Shown here: piece after piece, positions 28,689-42,159 of the stretch
How the letters are laid out: the number at the start of each line of letters is the position of its first letter
Numbering within the stretch: the stretch's first letter is position 1
NCBI RefSeq assembly: GCF_000734965.1
Contig: NZ_JMTB01000077.1
Span: 1 to 47,661, forward strand
Length of the DNA: 47,661 nucleotides
Origin: Trabulsiella guamensis ATCC 49490
GTDB lineage: Bacteria > Pseudomonadota > Gammaproteobacteria > Enterobacterales > Enterobacteriaceae
Direction of reading: 5' to 3'
Translations under genes and position numbers: made by a program
Notes under the pieces: generated by a model
Seen by the model: the letters and a program-made list of their open reading frames with translations, nothing else
What the model was told of the DNA's origin: nothing
The model's database searches: none

Positions 28689-29925
28689 ATGACGTCTCTT
28701 CGGCTGATGTTTTTGCCGTTGCAGGCAACAGACCATCAGCGCGGAACATCGCCTTAATGCCCCTCACCGCCTGGCGAATACGATCGCGGTTTTCAATCAG
28801 CGCGAAACGGACATGCGTGTCGCCGTAGTCACCAAAACCAATGCCGGGCGAAACGCAGACCTTCGCGTCTTTCAATAGCTTTTTGGCGAATTCCAGCGAT
28901 CCCATTTCCGCGTACGGTTCCGGGATTTTCGCCCACACGTACATCGACGCTTTCGGCATGTCGACCATCCAGCCTGCTTCGTGCAGCCCCTTCACCAGCA
29001 CATCGCGGCGTCGTTTATACTGGGCGGCGATGTCGCGTACGCATTGCTGATCGCCTTCCAGCGCGGCAATGGCCGCCACCTGAAGCGGCGTAAAGGTACC
29101 GTAATCATGGTAACTCTTGATACGCGCCAGCGCGTTGACCAGCACCGGGTTGCCGACCATAAAACCGATGCGCCAGCCTGCCATGTTGTAACTTTTCGAC
29201 AACGTGAAGAACTCCACAGCGACATCTCGCGCGCCGGGTACCTGCATGATTGACGGCGCTTTCCAGCCATCGTAAACAATATCGGCGTAAGCCAGATCAT
29301 GAACGACCAGCACGTCATAGCGTTTCGCCAGCGCGACGACTTTCTCAAAGAAATCGAGCTCAACACATTGCGCCGTCGGGTTTGACGGGAAGCCGAGGAT
29401 CATCATCTTCGGTTTCGGGTAGCTTTCGCGGATCGCGCGTTCCAGTTCGTTAAAGAAATCGACGCCTTCCACCAGCGGCACCGAGCGCACCTGCGCGCCG
29501 GCAATCACTGCGCCGTATATGTGAATCGGATAACTGGGATTCGGCACCAGCACGGTATCGCCGTGATCGAGCGTCGCCAGCATCAGATGCGCCAGCCCCT
29601 CTTTCGAGCCGATGGTAACAATCGCTTCGGTCTCGGGGTCGATATCAACGTGATAGCGATCCAGATACCAGCGCGAAATGGCCCGACGCAGGCGGGGAAT
29701 ACCTCTTGATGCCGAGTAACCGTGCGTGTCCGGGCGTTGCGCCACGGTACAAAGTTTCTCGACGATATGCGGCGGTGTCGGGCCATCAGGGTTGCCCATA
29801 CTGAAATCGATAATATCTTCGCCACGCCGACGCGCAGCCATTTTCAGCTCGGCAGTAATATTAAAAACATACGGAGGGAGACGATCGATACGCGTAAAAC
29901 GGCGTTCAGGACTGAAGTCAGCCAT
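28687..29925 (-). CDS. alaC: AlaC, glutamate-pyruvate (alanine) aminotransferase
   Basis: Class I/II PLP aminotransferase of 412 residues, the E. coli length. It makes alanine from pyruvate and glutamate in the cytoplasm. The PLP lysine lies in [14 protein letters not shown]; the cofactor-binding PSNPTAQ, HDLAYAD and substrate arginine region THVRFAL are intact. GAGGA precedes the ATG, and this Shine-Dalgarno sequence is complementary to one arm of an upstream hairpin. Divergent from ypdA. Confidence 0.96.
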   Translation of the reverse strand: MADFSPERRFTRIDRLPPYVFNITAELKMAARRRGEDIIDFSMGNPDGPTPPHIVEKLCTVAQRPDTHGYSASRGIPRLRRAISRWYLDRYHVDIDPETEAIVTIGSKEGLAHLMLATLDHGDTVLVPNPSYPIHIYGAVIAGAQVRSVPLVEGVDFFNELERAIRESYPKPKMMILGFPSNPTAQCVELDFFEKVVALAKRYDVLVVHDLAYADIVYDGWKAPSIMQVPGARDVAVEFFTLSKSYNMAGWRIGFMVGNPVLVNALARIKSYHDYGTFTPLQVAAIAALEGDQQCVRDIAAQYKRRRDVLVKGLHEAGWMVDMPKASMYVWAKIPEPYAEMGSLEFAKKLLKDAKVCVSPGIGFGDYGDTHVRFALIENRDRIRQAVRGIKAMFRADGLLPATAKTSAEETS

Positions 29926-30316
29926 AGATTCCTCGGAGTAACGTTAGCGCCCGGACCGTCCGAGCGACGCTGCCACGTGTGTGGCGTCTTTAGAAAATAC
30001 GCTGAAAAATTTCCTGCTGTCGAGAGGATGAACAAAAAATAATTGCGCAGCTGCAAAAGAGGAACATGTTCAGCCAGCGAAATAACAATGATGTTCCGCA
30101 AATCGGCAAAAAGAAATTTTTAATTAACACAATAACATCAGAATTCTTACTTTGTTTTTTCGCGATTGCCGCATTTTCCCTGCACAACGGAAACTCGTTG
30201 ACAATCCCCTTTTAAATTTATGGTTTTTCCGGTTTATGCGCCCGGTGCGGGATAGCTGGTCATTCGGCACGAGGTTTTCTATCATACCCCTTCCCTGCAT
30301 TACCGATGGCGTCCCC
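29926..30316. promoter_or_regulatory. alaC-ypdA divergent regulatory region
   Basis: 391 bp. Near alaC, on its transcript, CGCTCGGA (29966-29959) and TCCGGGCG (29955-29948) form an 8-bp stem (one U-G pair) with a 3-base loop, and 29968-29990 forms a weaker hairpin. A 25-codon minus-strand frame (30067-29990) just before them has no good ribosome site. For ypdA, TTGACA at 30198-30203 is a candidate -35 element. No credible protein gene. Confidence 0.55.
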
Positions 30317-32014
30317 ATGCACGAAATATTCACCATGCTGCTCGCGGTCTTCGATCGGGCGGCACTGATGCTGATCTGTCTGTTCTTTCTGATCCGTATC
30401 CGCCTGTTCCGCGAGCTGCTGCACAAATCCGCCCACACGTCGAAAGAACTGCTGGCAGTCACCGCCATTTTCTCGCTGTTCGCCCTGTTCAGCACCTGGT
30501 CCGGCGTGCCGGTGGAAGGGTCGCTGGTCAACGTGCGCATCATCGCCGTGATGTCCGGCGGAATTCTGTTCGGCCCGTGGGTGGGGGTGATCACCGGCCT
30601 TATTGCCGGGACGCATCGTTATCTTATCGACATCGGCGGCGTGACAGCGGTGCCCTGCTTTATCACCAGTATCCTGGCAGGCGTGCTGTCAGGCTGGATC
30701 CATCGCCGTGTGCCAAAAGCGCAGCACTGGAAGGCAGGGATTCTGGGCGGTATGGTGTGCGAATCGTTGACGATGATTCTGGTAGTAATATGGGCGCCCA
30801 CCACGGCACTGGGCATTGATATTGTGTCCAAAATCGGAATTCCGATGATCCTCGGCAGTGTCTGCATCGGGTTTATCGTTCTGCTGGTGCAAAGCGTGGA
30901 AGGGGAAAAAGAGGCCAGCGCCGCGCGTCAGGCCAAGCTGGCGCTGGATATCGCCAACAAAACGCTGCCCTTGTTTCGCCATGTGAACAGCGAATCGCTG
31001 CGTCAGGTTTGCGATATCATCCGTCGCGATATCAATGCCGATGCGGTCGCTATTACCAATACCGAGCACGTGCTGGCCTACGTCGGCGTCGGGGAAAACA
31101 ACTACCGCAACAGCAACGACATCGTCAGCCCGACGACCCGCCAGGCGATCAACAGCGGGGAAATTATCATTAAAAACAATGATGAAGCGCACCGCACGCC
31201 GGAAATTCATTCAATGCTGGTCATCCCGCTCTGGGAAAAAGGCATCGTCACTGGCACACTGAAAATCTATTACTGCCACGCGCACCAGATTACCTCGTCG
31301 TTACAGGAGATGGCGATTGGCCTGTCGCAGATTATTTCCACCCAACTGGAAGTTTCCCGCGCCGAACAGTTACGCGAAATGGCAAATAAGGCAGAGTTAC
31401 GCGCACTACAAAGCAAGATAAATCCCCATTTTCTGTTTAACGCGCTCAACGCTATCTCATCGTCGATTCGCCTGAACCCCGATACCGCGCGGCAACTGAT
31501 CTTCAATTTATCGCGCTATTTGCGCTATAACATTGAATTAAAAGACGATGAACAGATTGATATCAAGAAAGAGCTTTACCAGATAAAAGATTATATCGCG
31601 ATAGAACAGGCGCGTTTCGGTGACAAGCTGACGGTGATCTACGACATTGATGATGAGGTCAGTTGTGTGATCCCAAGCCTGCTGATCCAGCCTCTGGTAG
31701 AAAATGCCATCGTTCACGGTATTCAGCCCTGCAAGGGTAAAGGGGTGGTGACGATTGGCGTGACCGAGTGCGGTCACCGGGTACGCATCAGTGTTCGCGA
31801 CACCGGCAACGGCATTGACCCGAGTGTGGTGGAAAGGGTGGAAGCCAACGAGATGCCGGGCAATAAAATCGGTTTGTTGAACGTCCATCACCGCGTGAAA
31901 CTGTTGTATGGCGAAGGGTTGCACATTCGTCGTCTTGAGCCGGGAACCGAGATTGCGTTTTATGTGCCGAACCAGCGTTCGCCTGTCGCGACGCCCTCCC
32001 CGCTGTTACTCTGA
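30317..32014 (+). CDS. ypdA: YpdA, LytS-type sensor kinase (pyruvate sensing)
   Basis: Membrane histidine kinase of 565 residues, the E. coli length. An N-terminal LytS-type 5TM domain (to about residue 200) is followed by a GAF domain (about 225-345) and a His-kinase domain with [12 protein letters not shown] (phospho-acceptor His) and an ATPase domain ([20 protein letters not shown]). In E. coli it responds to pyruvate with YpdB and controls yhjX. ATG 30317 (MHEIFTML) is the family start; the frame is open upstream. The ribosome site is weak. ypdB follows by 12 bp. Confidence 0.94.
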   Translation: MHEIFTMLLAVFDRAALMLICLFFLIRIRLFRELLHKSAHTSKELLAVTAIFSLFALFSTWSGVPVEGSLVNVRIIAVMSGGILFGPWVGVITGLIAGTHRYLIDIGGVTAVPCFITSILAGVLSGWIHRRVPKAQHWKAGILGGMVCESLTMILVVIWAPTTALGIDIVSKIGIPMILGSVCIGFIVLLVQSVEGEKEASAARQAKLALDIANKTLPLFRHVNSESLRQVCDIIRRDINADAVAITNTEHVLAYVGVGENNYRNSNDIVSPTTRQAINSGEIIIKNNDEAHRTPEIHSMLVIPLWEKGIVTGTLKIYYCHAHQITSSLQEMAIGLSQIISTQLEVSRAEQLREMANKAELRALQSKINPHFLFNALNAISSSIRLNPDTARQLIFNLSRYLRYNIELKDDEQIDIKKELYQIKDYIAIEQARFGDKLTVIYDIDDEVSCVIPSLLIQPLVENAIVHGIQPCKGKGVVTIGVTECGHRVRISVRDTGNGIDPSVVERVEANEMPGNKIGLLNVHHRVKLLYGEGLHIRRLEPGTEIAFYVPNQRSPVATPSPLLL

Positions 32015-32026
32015 TCCGGAGTTCAT

Positions 32027-32755
32027 ATGAAAGTCATTATTGTTGAAGATGAATTCCTCGCCCAGCAGGAACTGACCTGGCTTATCAAAGAACACAGCCA
32101 GATGGAAATCATCGGCACGTTCGACGACGGGCTGGATGTGCTGAAGTTTCTGCAGCACAACAAAGTGGACGCCATTTTCCTCGACATCAATATCCCTTCG
32201 CTGGACGGCGTATTGCTGGCGCAAAATATCAGCCAGTTTGCCCATAAGCCCTTTATTGTGTTTATCACTGCGTGGAAAGAACATGCGGTGGAAGCTTTCG
32301 AACTGGAAGCATTCGACTACATTCTGAAACCGTATCAGGAGTCGCGGATCATTAATATGCTGCAAAAGCTGGAAAATGCCTGGCAGCAACAGTCGGGCAC
32401 CAGCACGCCCGGCGTGGCATGGGAAAACGATACCATCAACCTGATCAAAGACGAGAAGATTATCGTCACCAGCATCAACGATATTTATTATGCGGAAGCG
32501 CACGAGAAAATGACGTTTGTTTATACGAAGCGCGAATCCTTCGTGATGCCGATGAATATCACTGAATTTTGCAGCAAACTGCCGCCGTCACACTTTTTCC
32601 GCTGCCATCGATCCTTTTGCGTGAACCTGAATAAGATCCGCGAAATCGAACCGTGGTTTAACAACACTTATATTCTGCGCCTTCGGGATCTCGATTTTCA
32701 GGTGCCTGTCAGCCGCAGCAAAGTGAAAGAATTTCGCCAGTTGATGCATCTGTGA
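32027..32755 (+). CDS. ypdB: YpdB, LytTR-type response regulator
   Basis: Response regulator of 242 residues. Receiver domain with Asp53 in AIFLDINIP and lysine in ILKPYQ; C-terminal LytTR DNA-binding domain (about 135-240) with FFRCHRSFCVNLNKI. It is the partner of YpdA and follows it by 12 bp with GGAG before the ATG. The stop is 38 bp from the convergent glk stop. Confidence 0.94.
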   Translation: MKVIIVEDEFLAQQELTWLIKEHSQMEIIGTFDDGLDVLKFLQHNKVDAIFLDINIPSLDGVLLAQNISQFAHKPFIVFITAWKEHAVEAFELEAFDYILKPYQESRIINMLQKLENAWQQQSGTSTPGVAWENDTINLIKDEKIIVTSINDIYYAEAHEKMTFVYTKRESFVMPMNITEFCSKLPPSHFFRCHRSFCVNLNKIREIEPWFNNTYILRLRDLDFQVPVSRSKVKEFRQLMHL

Positions 32756-32759
32756 GGAA

Positions 32760-32787
32760 TACCCGGCGGGCCAGCGCCTGCCGGGTA
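32760..32787. terminator. Stem-loop between convergent ypdB and glk
   Basis: TACCCGGC (32760-32767) / GCCGGGTA (32780-32787) with further pairing possible inside. No T run follows on either strand, so termination is likely weak or factor-dependent. Confidence 0.45.
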
Positions 32788-32793
32788 AAAGAC

Positions 32794-33759
32794 TTAGAGG
32801 TATTGCCCGAGGATCTGACGCAGGTGAGCGCCGGAACCGAGAAGCCCCGGGTTTTCGTGGACGATCAGATAAACCGGAATATCCTGCACGTAGGACTTAA
32901 AGCGCCCTTTGTCTTCAAACGCGCCACGAAAACCCGAGGCTTTGAAGAACTCGAGGAAGCGCGGCACAATCCCGCCCGCGATGTATACGCCCCCAAAAGT
33001 GCCCAGCGTCAACGCCAGGTTGCCGCCAAACCGACCCATGATGACGCAGAACAGCGACAACGCGCGACGACAGTCAATGCAGCTATCTTCCAGCGCCCGC
33101 TCAGTGACGTCTTTCGGTTGCAGGTTTTCCGGCAGACGACCGTCTGATTTCACAATCGCCCGGTAGAGATTGACCAGCCCCGGCCCGGAGAGCACCCGCT
33201 CAGCAGAAACGTGACCGAGCTCCGCACGCAGTTCCTCAAGGATAATGCCCTCTTCTTCGCTGTTGGGTGCGAAATCCACATGACCGCCTTCGCCCGGCAG
33301 ACTGACCCAGCGCTTATCAACATGCACCAGATGCGCGACACCCAGCCCGGTTCCCGCGCCAAATACGGCAACAGGTTTGCCGTCAACCGGTTCTGCACCG
33401 CCGAACTGAATCAGATTCTCTTTTTTCAGCATCGGAATTGCCATCGATACCGCCGTGAAATCATTAATAATTTCAAGATGTGAAAAACCGAGATTTTTTT
33501 TCATTTCTGCGATTGAAAACGCCCAGGTATGGTTGGTCATCGCTACCCAGTCGCTGGTGACGGGACAGGCAATGGCGATACAACCATCTTCGACCGCCAC
33601 ATCGTGCTCTTTTAAATACACCCGTACGACCGCTTCCAGACTGGGGTAATCCAGCCCGGAATACGTTTTGGCCCGTGAAATCTCACCGCTGGTCATATCA
33701 CACAGCGCCAGACGCGCATTGGTACCGCCGACATCACCCACTAACGCAAACTTTGTCAT
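32794..33759 (-). CDS. glk: Glk, glucokinase
   Basis: Cytoplasmic ATP-dependent glucokinase of 321 residues, the E. coli length. The phosphate-binding motif [15 protein letters not shown] is at the N-terminus; the catalytic aspartate lies in IINDFTAVS, and [12 protein letters not shown] and [11 protein letters not shown] are further conserved. It phosphorylates free glucose from disaccharide breakdown. A Cra-type sequence lies upstream at 33881-33892. Confidence 0.96.
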   Translation of the reverse strand: MTKFALVGDVGGTNARLALCDMTSGEISRAKTYSGLDYPSLEAVVRVYLKEHDVAVEDGCIAIACPVTSDWVAMTNHTWAFSIAEMKKNLGFSHLEIINDFTAVSMAIPMLKKENLIQFGGAEPVDGKPVAVFGAGTGLGVAHLVHVDKRWVSLPGEGGHVDFAPNSEEEGIILEELRAELGHVSAERVLSGPGLVNLYRAIVKSDGRLPENLQPKDVTERALEDSCIDCRRALSLFCVIMGRFGGNLALTLGTFGGVYIAGGIVPRFLEFFKASGFRGAFEDKGRFKSYVQDIPVYLIVHENPGLLGSGAHLRQILGQYL

Positions 33760-33880
33760 TCTGTTACTGCTCCGCTAAAGTCAGAATACTTTTCTGCAAA
33801 CACTGTAAATTCATGACGCCAGAACGACAACGCCCGCCGTACAAGCGCCCCAGGATTATCGATCTGCGTCACAGATTACG

Positions 33881-33892
33881 TTTATCGTTTCA
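33881..33892 (-). promoter_or_regulatory. Candidate Cra (FruR) site upstream of glk
   Basis: The minus strand reads TGAAACGATAAA, which fits the Cra half-palindrome consensus TGAAWCSNTHHW at every position. It is 122 bp before the glk start. Cra control of glk is reported in E. coli; use here is inferred. Confidence 0.5.
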
Positions 33893-33963
33893 GCACCATT
33901 TGCACTGACGCCTCCCGCAAACGGGCGCACTGTGCTGTACACTGAAACTAAAAGGAAATCACC

Positions 33964-35196
33964 ATGCTCCATCCGCGAGCCCGTACCATGTTGCTGCTCT
34001 CCGTGCCGGCATTGTTGATTGGTATCGCATCCAGCCTGATTTTAGTCGCGGTGATGAAAGTTGCCGCGCTCGTACAAACCATTCTCTGGCAAACATTCCC
34101 GCTCAGACTCGGCGTTGGACTTGATTCCCACGTCTGGATCGTGGTGATGCTGACGCTGACAGGGCTGGCTGTGGGTCTGGTGATCCGCTACAGCCCGGGA
34201 CATGCAGGGCCGGATCCGGCGCTGGAGCCGCTGATTGGCGCGCCGACCGACACAGGTCCACTGCCAGGCTTGATCCTCGCGCTGATTCTCGGGCTGGCGG
34301 GCGGCGTCAGTCTTGGGCCGGAGCACCCGATCATGTCGGTGAACATTGCACTGGCGGTGGCCATTGGCGCGCGCGTGTTCCCACGTGTCAACGCTCTCGA
34401 CTGGACGATCCTCGCCGCGGCAGGCACCATTGGCGCGCTGTTTGGCACCCCGGTCGCCGCAGCGCTGGTCTTTTCACAAACCCTGAGCGGCAACGGCGAC
34501 GCCCCGCTATGGGATCGCCTGTTTGCGCCGCTGCTCGCCGCCGCCGCAGGTGCCCTGACGACCAGTCTCTTTTTTCAGCCCCATTTTTCACTGCCGATCC
34601 CCCACTACGGACAGATGCGTATCGTGGATATCTTCAGCGGGGCAATCGTCGCCATTATCGCTATCGCTGTCGGGATGGTTGCCGTCTGGTGTCTGCCACG
34701 TATGCATACCCTGTTGCATCGCCTGAAAAACCCGATACTGATCCTCACGCTGGGCGGTTTTTTGCTCGGTCTGCTGGGCGTGGTGGGCGGGCATATCACG
34801 CTGTTTAAGGGGCTGGATGAGATGCAGCAACTGGCGTTCAGTCAGACGCTGACAGCGTCCGATTTTATGCTCATTGCGCTAGTGAAACTGGCGGCGCTGG
34901 TGATTGCCGCCGCCAGTGGTTTTCGCGGCGGGCGCATCTTCCCGGCAGTGTTTGTCGCCGTCGCCCTTGGGCTGATGCTGCATGCCCATGTGGACGCGGT
35001 GCCAGCGGCTATTACTGTCTCCTGCGCCATCCTGGGGCTGGTACTGGTGGTTACGCGCGACGGCTGGCTCAGTTTGTTCATGGCCGCCGTCGTGGTTCCG
35101 GATACAACCCTGTTGCCGCTGCTGTGTATCGTAATGCTGCCAGCCTGGCTATTGCTGGCAGGGAAACCGGTAATGATGGCGCAGCGGCGTGAGTGA
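33964..35196 (+). CDS. yfeO: YfeO, putative ion channel/transporter of the CLC-like family
   Basis: Membrane protein of 410 residues with about eleven helices, similar to E. coli YfeO ([12 protein letters not shown] start; [20 protein letters not shown]). [22 protein letters not shown] and [10 protein letters not shown] resemble the selectivity-filter segments of CLC proteins. Substrate not established. AAGGAAATCACC precedes the ATG. Its TGA directly abuts the stop codon of the convergent ipdC. Confidence 0.9.
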   Translation: MLHPRARTMLLLSVPALLIGIASSLILVAVMKVAALVQTILWQTFPLRLGVGLDSHVWIVVMLTLTGLAVGLVIRYSPGHAGPDPALEPLIGAPTDTGPLPGLILALILGLAGGVSLGPEHPIMSVNIALAVAIGARVFPRVNALDWTILAAAGTIGALFGTPVAAALVFSQTLSGNGDAPLWDRLFAPLLAAAAGALTTSLFFQPHFSLPIPHYGQMRIVDIFSGAIVAIIAIAVGMVAVWCLPRMHTLLHRLKNPILILTLGGFLLGLLGVVGGHITLFKGLDEMQQLAFSQTLTASDFMLIALVKLAALVIAAASGFRGGRIFPAVFVAVALGLMLHAHVDAVPAAITVSCAILGLVLVVTRDGWLSLFMAAVVVPDTTLLPLLCIVMLPAWLLLAGKPVMMAQRRE

Positions 35197-37035
<1,839 letters not shown>

Positions 37036-38034
37036 ATGATTTACCAGGCAAATAGTGCGCGGTATCAGAGTATGGACTACCGCCGCTGCGGGAACAGCGG
37101 ACTTAAGCTTCCGGCTATCTCTCTTGGGCTTTGGCATAACTTCGGCGATGTGACGCAGGTGGAGAACAGCCGACAGCTGTTGCGCCATGCGTTCGATCTC
37201 GGCATCACCCATTTCGATTTAGCAAATAACTATGGTCCACCGCCTGGCTCGGCGGAGAGCAATTTCGGTCGCATCCTGCGCGAAGATTTTCTCCCCTGGC
37301 GTGATGAGCTCATCATCTCAACGAAAGCGGGATACACCATGTGGGACGGCCCGTACGGTGACTGGGGCTCGCGTAAGTATCTGATCGCCAGCCTCGATCA
37401 GAGTCTGAAACGCATGGGGCTCGACTACGTCGATATCTTTTATCACCACCGCCCGGACCCGGAGACGCCGCTGAAAGAGACCATGCGCGCCCTGGATCAT
37501 ATTGTTCGCCAGGGTAAAGCGTTGTATGTCGGGCTGTCGAACTACCCGGCTGCGCTGGCCCGGGAAGCGATTGAGATCCTCGACGACCTGGGAACGCCCT
37601 GTCTGATTCATCAGCCGAAATACTCCATGTTTGAACGCAGAGTGGAGGACGGCCTGTTGGATACCCTGCAGGAAAAAGGCGTCGGCAGCATCGCATTCTC
37701 ACCACTGGCAGGCGGGCAACTGACCGATCGTTACCTGAACGGTATACCCGCTGACTCGCGCGCGGCCAGCGGCAGTCGCTTTCTTAACCCCGAGCAGATT
37801 ACGGAAGAGAAATTGCATAAGGTGCGTCAGTTGAATGCCCTGGCGGCACAGCGCGGACAGAAACTCTCGCAAATGGCGCTGGCATGGGTGATGCGCGATG
37901 AGAAAATTACCTCCGTACTGATTGGCGCCAGTAAAACTGCACAACTGGATGATGCGGTGGGCATGCTGGCGAACCGACGATTTACCGCAGAAGAACGTGC
38001 CGCAATTGAGACAATCCTGAATACGGAGAAGTAG
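37036..38034 (+). CDS. Aldo-keto reductase, YghZ-like (AKR14 type)
   Basis: NADPH-dependent aldehyde reductase of 332 residues with a beta/alpha barrel. The catalytic tetrad is Asp61, Tyr66 (FDLANNYGPPPGSAE), Lys97 (STKAGY) and His138 (IFYHHRPD); the cofactor end reads SVLIGASKTAQ. It resembles E. coli YghZ, which reduces L-glyceraldehyde 3-phosphate and methylglyoxal, but is clearly diverged. GTG 37024, ATG 37030 and ATG 37036 are possible starts; GGAG at 37026-37029 is best spaced for 37036. Divergence from ipdC suggests a role with aldehydes such as indole-3-acetaldehyde (inference). Confidence 0.85.
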   Translation: MIYQANSARYQSMDYRRCGNSGLKLPAISLGLWHNFGDVTQVENSRQLLRHAFDLGITHFDLANNYGPPPGSAESNFGRILREDFLPWRDELIISTKAGYTMWDGPYGDWGSRKYLIASLDQSLKRMGLDYVDIFYHHRPDPETPLKETMRALDHIVRQGKALYVGLSNYPAALAREAIEILDDLGTPCLIHQPKYSMFERRVEDGLLDTLQEKGVGSIAFSPLAGGQLTDRYLNGIPADSRAASGSRFLNPEQITEEKLHKVRQLNALAAQRGQKLSQMALAWVMRDEKITSVLIGASKTAQLDDAVGMLANRRFTAEERAAIETILNTEK

Positions 38035-38159
38035 ATTTTTCTTTAGCAAAAAATGCTCTCACTGCATGTTTCAGAATGTTGCCGATGATAAGAGGGTTTA
38101 CCACCTCGTAATATTACGGTAACAGGCCGCGCATGGCCCCGATCGTGAAGGAGAAGAGT

Positions 38160-38489
38160 ATGTTCAGGTCAATGATTCTTGCAGCAGTACTGCTGGCTTC
38201 ATCAGCACCGCTGATTGCCAGTGCTGGCGAAATCACCCTGGTGCCATCAATAAAATTACAAATTGGCGATCGTGACAATTACGGTAACTACTGGGACGGC
38301 GGACGCTGGCGCGACCGGGATTACTGGCATCGTCACTATGAATGGCGTGACAGAGGCTGGTGGAGACATGACAATGGTCTCCATCGCGGCTGGGATAAGC
38401 GCAACGCATATGAACGTGGTTATCGCGAAGGCTGGCGTGACCGTGATGACCATCGCGGGCGTGGCCGTGGTCATGGGCATCGCCACTAA
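38160..38489 (+). CDS. ypeC: YpeC, exported DUF2502 protein
   Basis: Small secreted protein of 109 residues. Signal peptide cleaved after LIASA-GE. The mature part keeps [20 protein letters not shown] and then is very rich in Trp, Arg, Asp, Tyr and His, ending in a Gly-Arg-His tail that could bind metal. AAGGAG lies six bases before ATG 38160. Matches E. coli YpeC nearly throughout; function unknown. Confidence 0.92.
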   Translation: MFRSMILAAVLLASSAPLIASAGEITLVPSIKLQIGDRDNYGNYWDGGRWRDRDYWHRHYEWRDRGWWRHDNGLHRGWDKRNAYERGYREGWRDRDDHRGRGRGHGHRH

Positions 38490-38492
38490 GGT

Positions 38493-38530
38493 AAAAAAAA
38501 GCCAGAGTCCGAAGGTAACTGGACTCTGGC
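38493..38530 (-). terminator. Terminator of the LuxR-type regulator gene
   Basis: GCCAGAGTCC (38501-38510) / GGACTCTGGC (38521-38530) form a perfect 10-bp stem with a 10-base loop, followed on the minus strand by eight T residues (38500-38493). It lies just past the ypeC stop and may slow ypeC transcripts as well. Confidence 0.85.
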
Positions 38531-38569
38531 AACCGGTCTACTACTGCAATAAAAAAATCAAACAAGAAA

Positions 38570-39127
38570 TCAAACGGTCATTTCTTTCATAATTCTGTTT
38601 TTCAGCGAGTAAATGGCGTTTACACTGCTGCCTCCCAGTTTGCTGAAAACATTTGCCCGGTGCGTATAAACCGTTTTCGGCGACATGTTCAGCACTTTCG
38701 CAATCTGGTCAACTTTCTGGCCGTTCATCGTTTCACGCAGGATAATTTTCTCTTTCGCCGTCAGGCACACTCGCATCTGGTTTTCCAGCTTCTTGTTGCT
38801 CATCAGCACACCCACAGCCCGCATCAGCTCTTTGAGTGAGCTTCTTGAAGTGGTGATAACACTCGCATCACAGATGTACATCAGGTTCGGATTGTTGAGT
38901 ACCAGCATCAGACGGCACTTTTCGTTAATCCGCATGGTGTAATCAAAGTATTCAGCCGGTGTGTTTCTGTCGATATGGACAATGACCGCATCGTCTTTCT
39001 CAAGAGCGTCAATGAAACCTGGCTCATCAATCTTCGCGGGCTGAAGGGTAATGTCGGATTCCTGCGCCAGTTCAACCAGTCCTGAGCGTAAGAAGGCATT
39101 TTCGGTCGCGATATAAATGTTTTTCAT
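38570..39127 (-). CDS. Orphan LuxR-type transcriptional regulator
   Basis: DNA-binding protein of 185 residues. Residues 1-110 look like a degenerate receiver (MKNIYIATENAFLRSGLVEL) without the acidic pair and with no clear phospho-acceptor; residues 122-178 are a LuxR-type helix-turn-helix (LTAKEKIILRETMNGQKVDQ onward). This shape is that of RcsA/BglJ/YjjQ-like auxiliary regulators. A hand count of its first 300 bases gives about 47% G+C, lower than the flanking backbone. It is not part of the E. coli ypeC-mntH interval. It has its own terminator and an upstream inverted repeat; target unknown. Confidence 0.8.
   Translation of the reverse strand: MKNIYIATENAFLRSGLVELAQESDITLQPAKIDEPGFIDALEKDDAVIVHIDRNTPAEYFDYTMRINEKCRLMLVLNNPNLMYICDASVITTSRSSLKELMRAVGVLMSNKKLENQMRVCLTAKEKIILRETMNGQKVDQIAKVLNMSPKTVYTHRANVFSKLGGSSVNAIYSLKNRIMKEMTV
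39033..39094. other. No separate feature; N-terminal coding part of the LuxR-type gene
   Basis: Listed to state that the inverted repeat described upstream of this gene begins outside its coding sequence, at 39133, and that nothing else was found inside this part. Confidence 0.3.
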
Positions 39128-39132
39128 ATTGT

Positions 39133-39194
39133 CTGTACTGTTTAACGTTAGTGGTCGCTGTCATCAGCCCACGGGTGAAATTTAGTCAGTACAG
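39133..39194. repeat. Inverted repeat upstream of the LuxR-type gene
   Basis: CTGTACTG (39133-39140) and CAGTACAG (39187-39194) are perfect inverted copies 46 bp apart. The first ends six bases before the start codon, so it overlaps the leader. They could be paired operator half-sites or an RNA stem. Confidence 0.6.
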
Positions 39195-39336
39195 AATGCC
39201 AGCGAGATCACGCCGGACGCAGTGAAATGGTCTTATATAAGAAGATCACAAAATGGTTGTGAAAGGTTTAAGAAATGCCTGGCGCGTGGATTTCACATGG
39301 CCAGGCCGACGGAAAGCCAGAGATTTAAGGACCTTC

Positions 39337-40609
<1,273 letters not shown>

Positions 40610-40619
40610 CATATTACTA

Positions 40620-40638
40620 AAATGAGAATGATTATCAA
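40620..40638 (-). promoter_or_regulatory. Fur-like box of mntH
   Basis: TGAGAATGATTATCA (40623-40637) resembles the 19-bp Fur consensus (GATAATGAT repeats). It lies just upstream of the MntR box, as expected for mntH, which Fur represses in enterobacteria. Confidence 0.7.
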
Positions 40639-40930
40639 GTTCATTTAGAAAGGTGATAATGATTTCTCTGATAGCTATGAACGATAAGCTGGGCTGAATT
40701 TAAATGAGGTGCGGGCAAGGTGTTCTGTCACATGCTACCTTGTTATCAAGATTAGAACAAAAACACAACTTTTAATACATTTACCAAACATAACAAAAAT
40801 GTATGCCTGATCACTTTTCTCATAGTTTACTCACAGGCTGTTATTATAATGCGGCCTGGATCTCGTTTTCTTTTAGCTTGTTGCATAGAATGTGCACGGA
40901 AATTTAACCTGCCTCATATTTGGAGCAAAT
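40639..40930 (+). promoter_or_regulatory. nupC promoter region
   Basis: The remainder of the mntH-nupC spacer. TATAAT at 40845-40850 is a clear -10 element with a poor -35, in keeping with an activator-dependent promoter. TCACA-type half-sites (40717-40721 region and 40831-40835) could belong to CRP/CytR control known for nupC, but no full CRP site was secured. Confidence 0.5.
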
Positions 40931-42118
40931 ATGGACCGCGTTTTGCACTTTGTCCTCGCGCTTGTTGTGGTAGCGATTCTTGCGTTGCTGGTCAGCCATG
41001 ACCGTAAACAGATTCGCATCCGCTACGTTGTGCAATTACTTGTTATTGAAGTTTTACTGGCCTGGTTCTTCCTGAACTCAAATATCGGCCTTGGATTTGT
41101 AAAAGGCTTTTCCGAAATGTTTGAAAAACTGCTCGGATTTGCCAATGAAGGGACAAATTTCGTCTTCGGCAAAATGAACGACGAAGGCCTGGCATTCTTC
41201 TTCCTGAAAGTCCTGTGCCCGATCGTCTTTATCTCTGCTCTGATTGGTATTTTGCAGCATATCCGTGTTCTGCCGATTGTCATTCGCGCCATCGGGACCG
41301 TGCTGTCTAAAGTCAACGGTATGGGGAAACTGGAATCTTTCAACGCGGTCAGCTCCCTGATTCTGGGTCAGTCAGAAAATTTCATTGCCTATAAAGACAT
41401 TCTCGGCAAGATGTCCCGCAACCGTATGTACACCATGGCGGCGACGGCGATGTCCACCGTGTCGATGTCTATCGTCGGTGCGTACATGACCATGCTGCAG
41501 CCAAAATATGTGGTTGCTGCGCTGGTACTTAACATGTTCAGTACCTTTATCGTTCTGTCGCTGGTGAACCCGTACCGCGTGGAAGAGAGTGAAGAGAACC
41601 TGCAGATGTCTAATCTGCATGAAGGTCAGAGCTTCTTCGAAATGCTCGGTGAATACATCCTGGCAGGTTTTAAAGTAGCGATTATTGTCGCGGCGATGCT
41701 GATTGGCTTTATCGCGCTGATTTCTGGTCTGAACGCCCTGTTCGCGGCAGTACTGGGTATCTCCTTCCAGGGTATCCTTGGCTATATCTTCTACCCGGTT
41801 GCCTGGGTAATGGGTGTTCCGGCGAGCGAAGCGCTGCAGGTCGGCAGTATCATGGCGACCAAGCTGGTTTCCAACGAATTCGTGGCAATGATGGATCTGC
41901 AGAAAGTAGCTGGCACGCTGTCTCCGCGTGCGGAAGGCATTCTGTCTATCTTCCTCGTTTCCTTCGCTAACTTCTCTTCTATCGGCATCATCGCGGGTGC
42001 GATTAAAGGTCTGAACGAAGAACAGGGTAACGTTGTGTCCCGTTTCGGTCTGAAATTGGTCTACGGCTCTACGCTGGTAAGCGTACTGTCTGCTTCTATT
42101 GCCGCGCTGGTTCTGTAA
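40931..42118 (+). CDS. nupC: NupC, proton-driven nucleoside transporter
   Basis: Concentrative nucleoside transporter of 395 residues in the inner membrane. It begins [16 protein letters not shown] and keeps [32 protein letters not shown] and [20 protein letters not shown]. It is five residues shorter than E. coli NupC, owing to a gap before [13 protein letters not shown] 40931 has GGAG eight bases upstream; the frame is open further upstream. Confidence 0.95.
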   Translation: MDRVLHFVLALVVVAILALLVSHDRKQIRIRYVVQLLVIEVLLAWFFLNSNIGLGFVKGFSEMFEKLLGFANEGTNFVFGKMNDEGLAFFFLKVLCPIVFISALIGILQHIRVLPIVIRAIGTVLSKVNGMGKLESFNAVSSLILGQSENFIAYKDILGKMSRNRMYTMAATAMSTVSMSIVGAYMTMLQPKYVVAALVLNMFSTFIVLSLVNPYRVEESEENLQMSNLHEGQSFFEMLGEYILAGFKVAIIVAAMLIGFIALISGLNALFAAVLGISFQGILGYIFYPVAWVMGVPASEALQVGSIMATKLVSNEFVAMMDLQKVAGTLSPRAEGILSIFLVSFANFSSIGIIAGAIKGLNEEQGNVVSRFGLKLVYGSTLVSVLSASIAALVL

Positions 42119-42129
42119 GCCGCTGCAAT

Positions 42130-42159
42130 AAAAAAACCGGCATTCGTGCCGGTTTTTTT
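42130..42159. terminator. Bidirectional terminator between nupC and pdeA
   Basis: AAAAAAACCGGC (42130-42141) / GCCGGTTTTTTT (42148-42159) with a 6-base loop. T runs exist on both strands, and it overlaps the stop codon of the convergent pdeA. Confidence 0.92.

Noticed and set aside
29990-30067. 25-codon frame on the alaC leader as an attenuator peptide
   Set aside because: No ribosome site and no run of alanine or branched-chain codons; kept only as a note to the leader structure.
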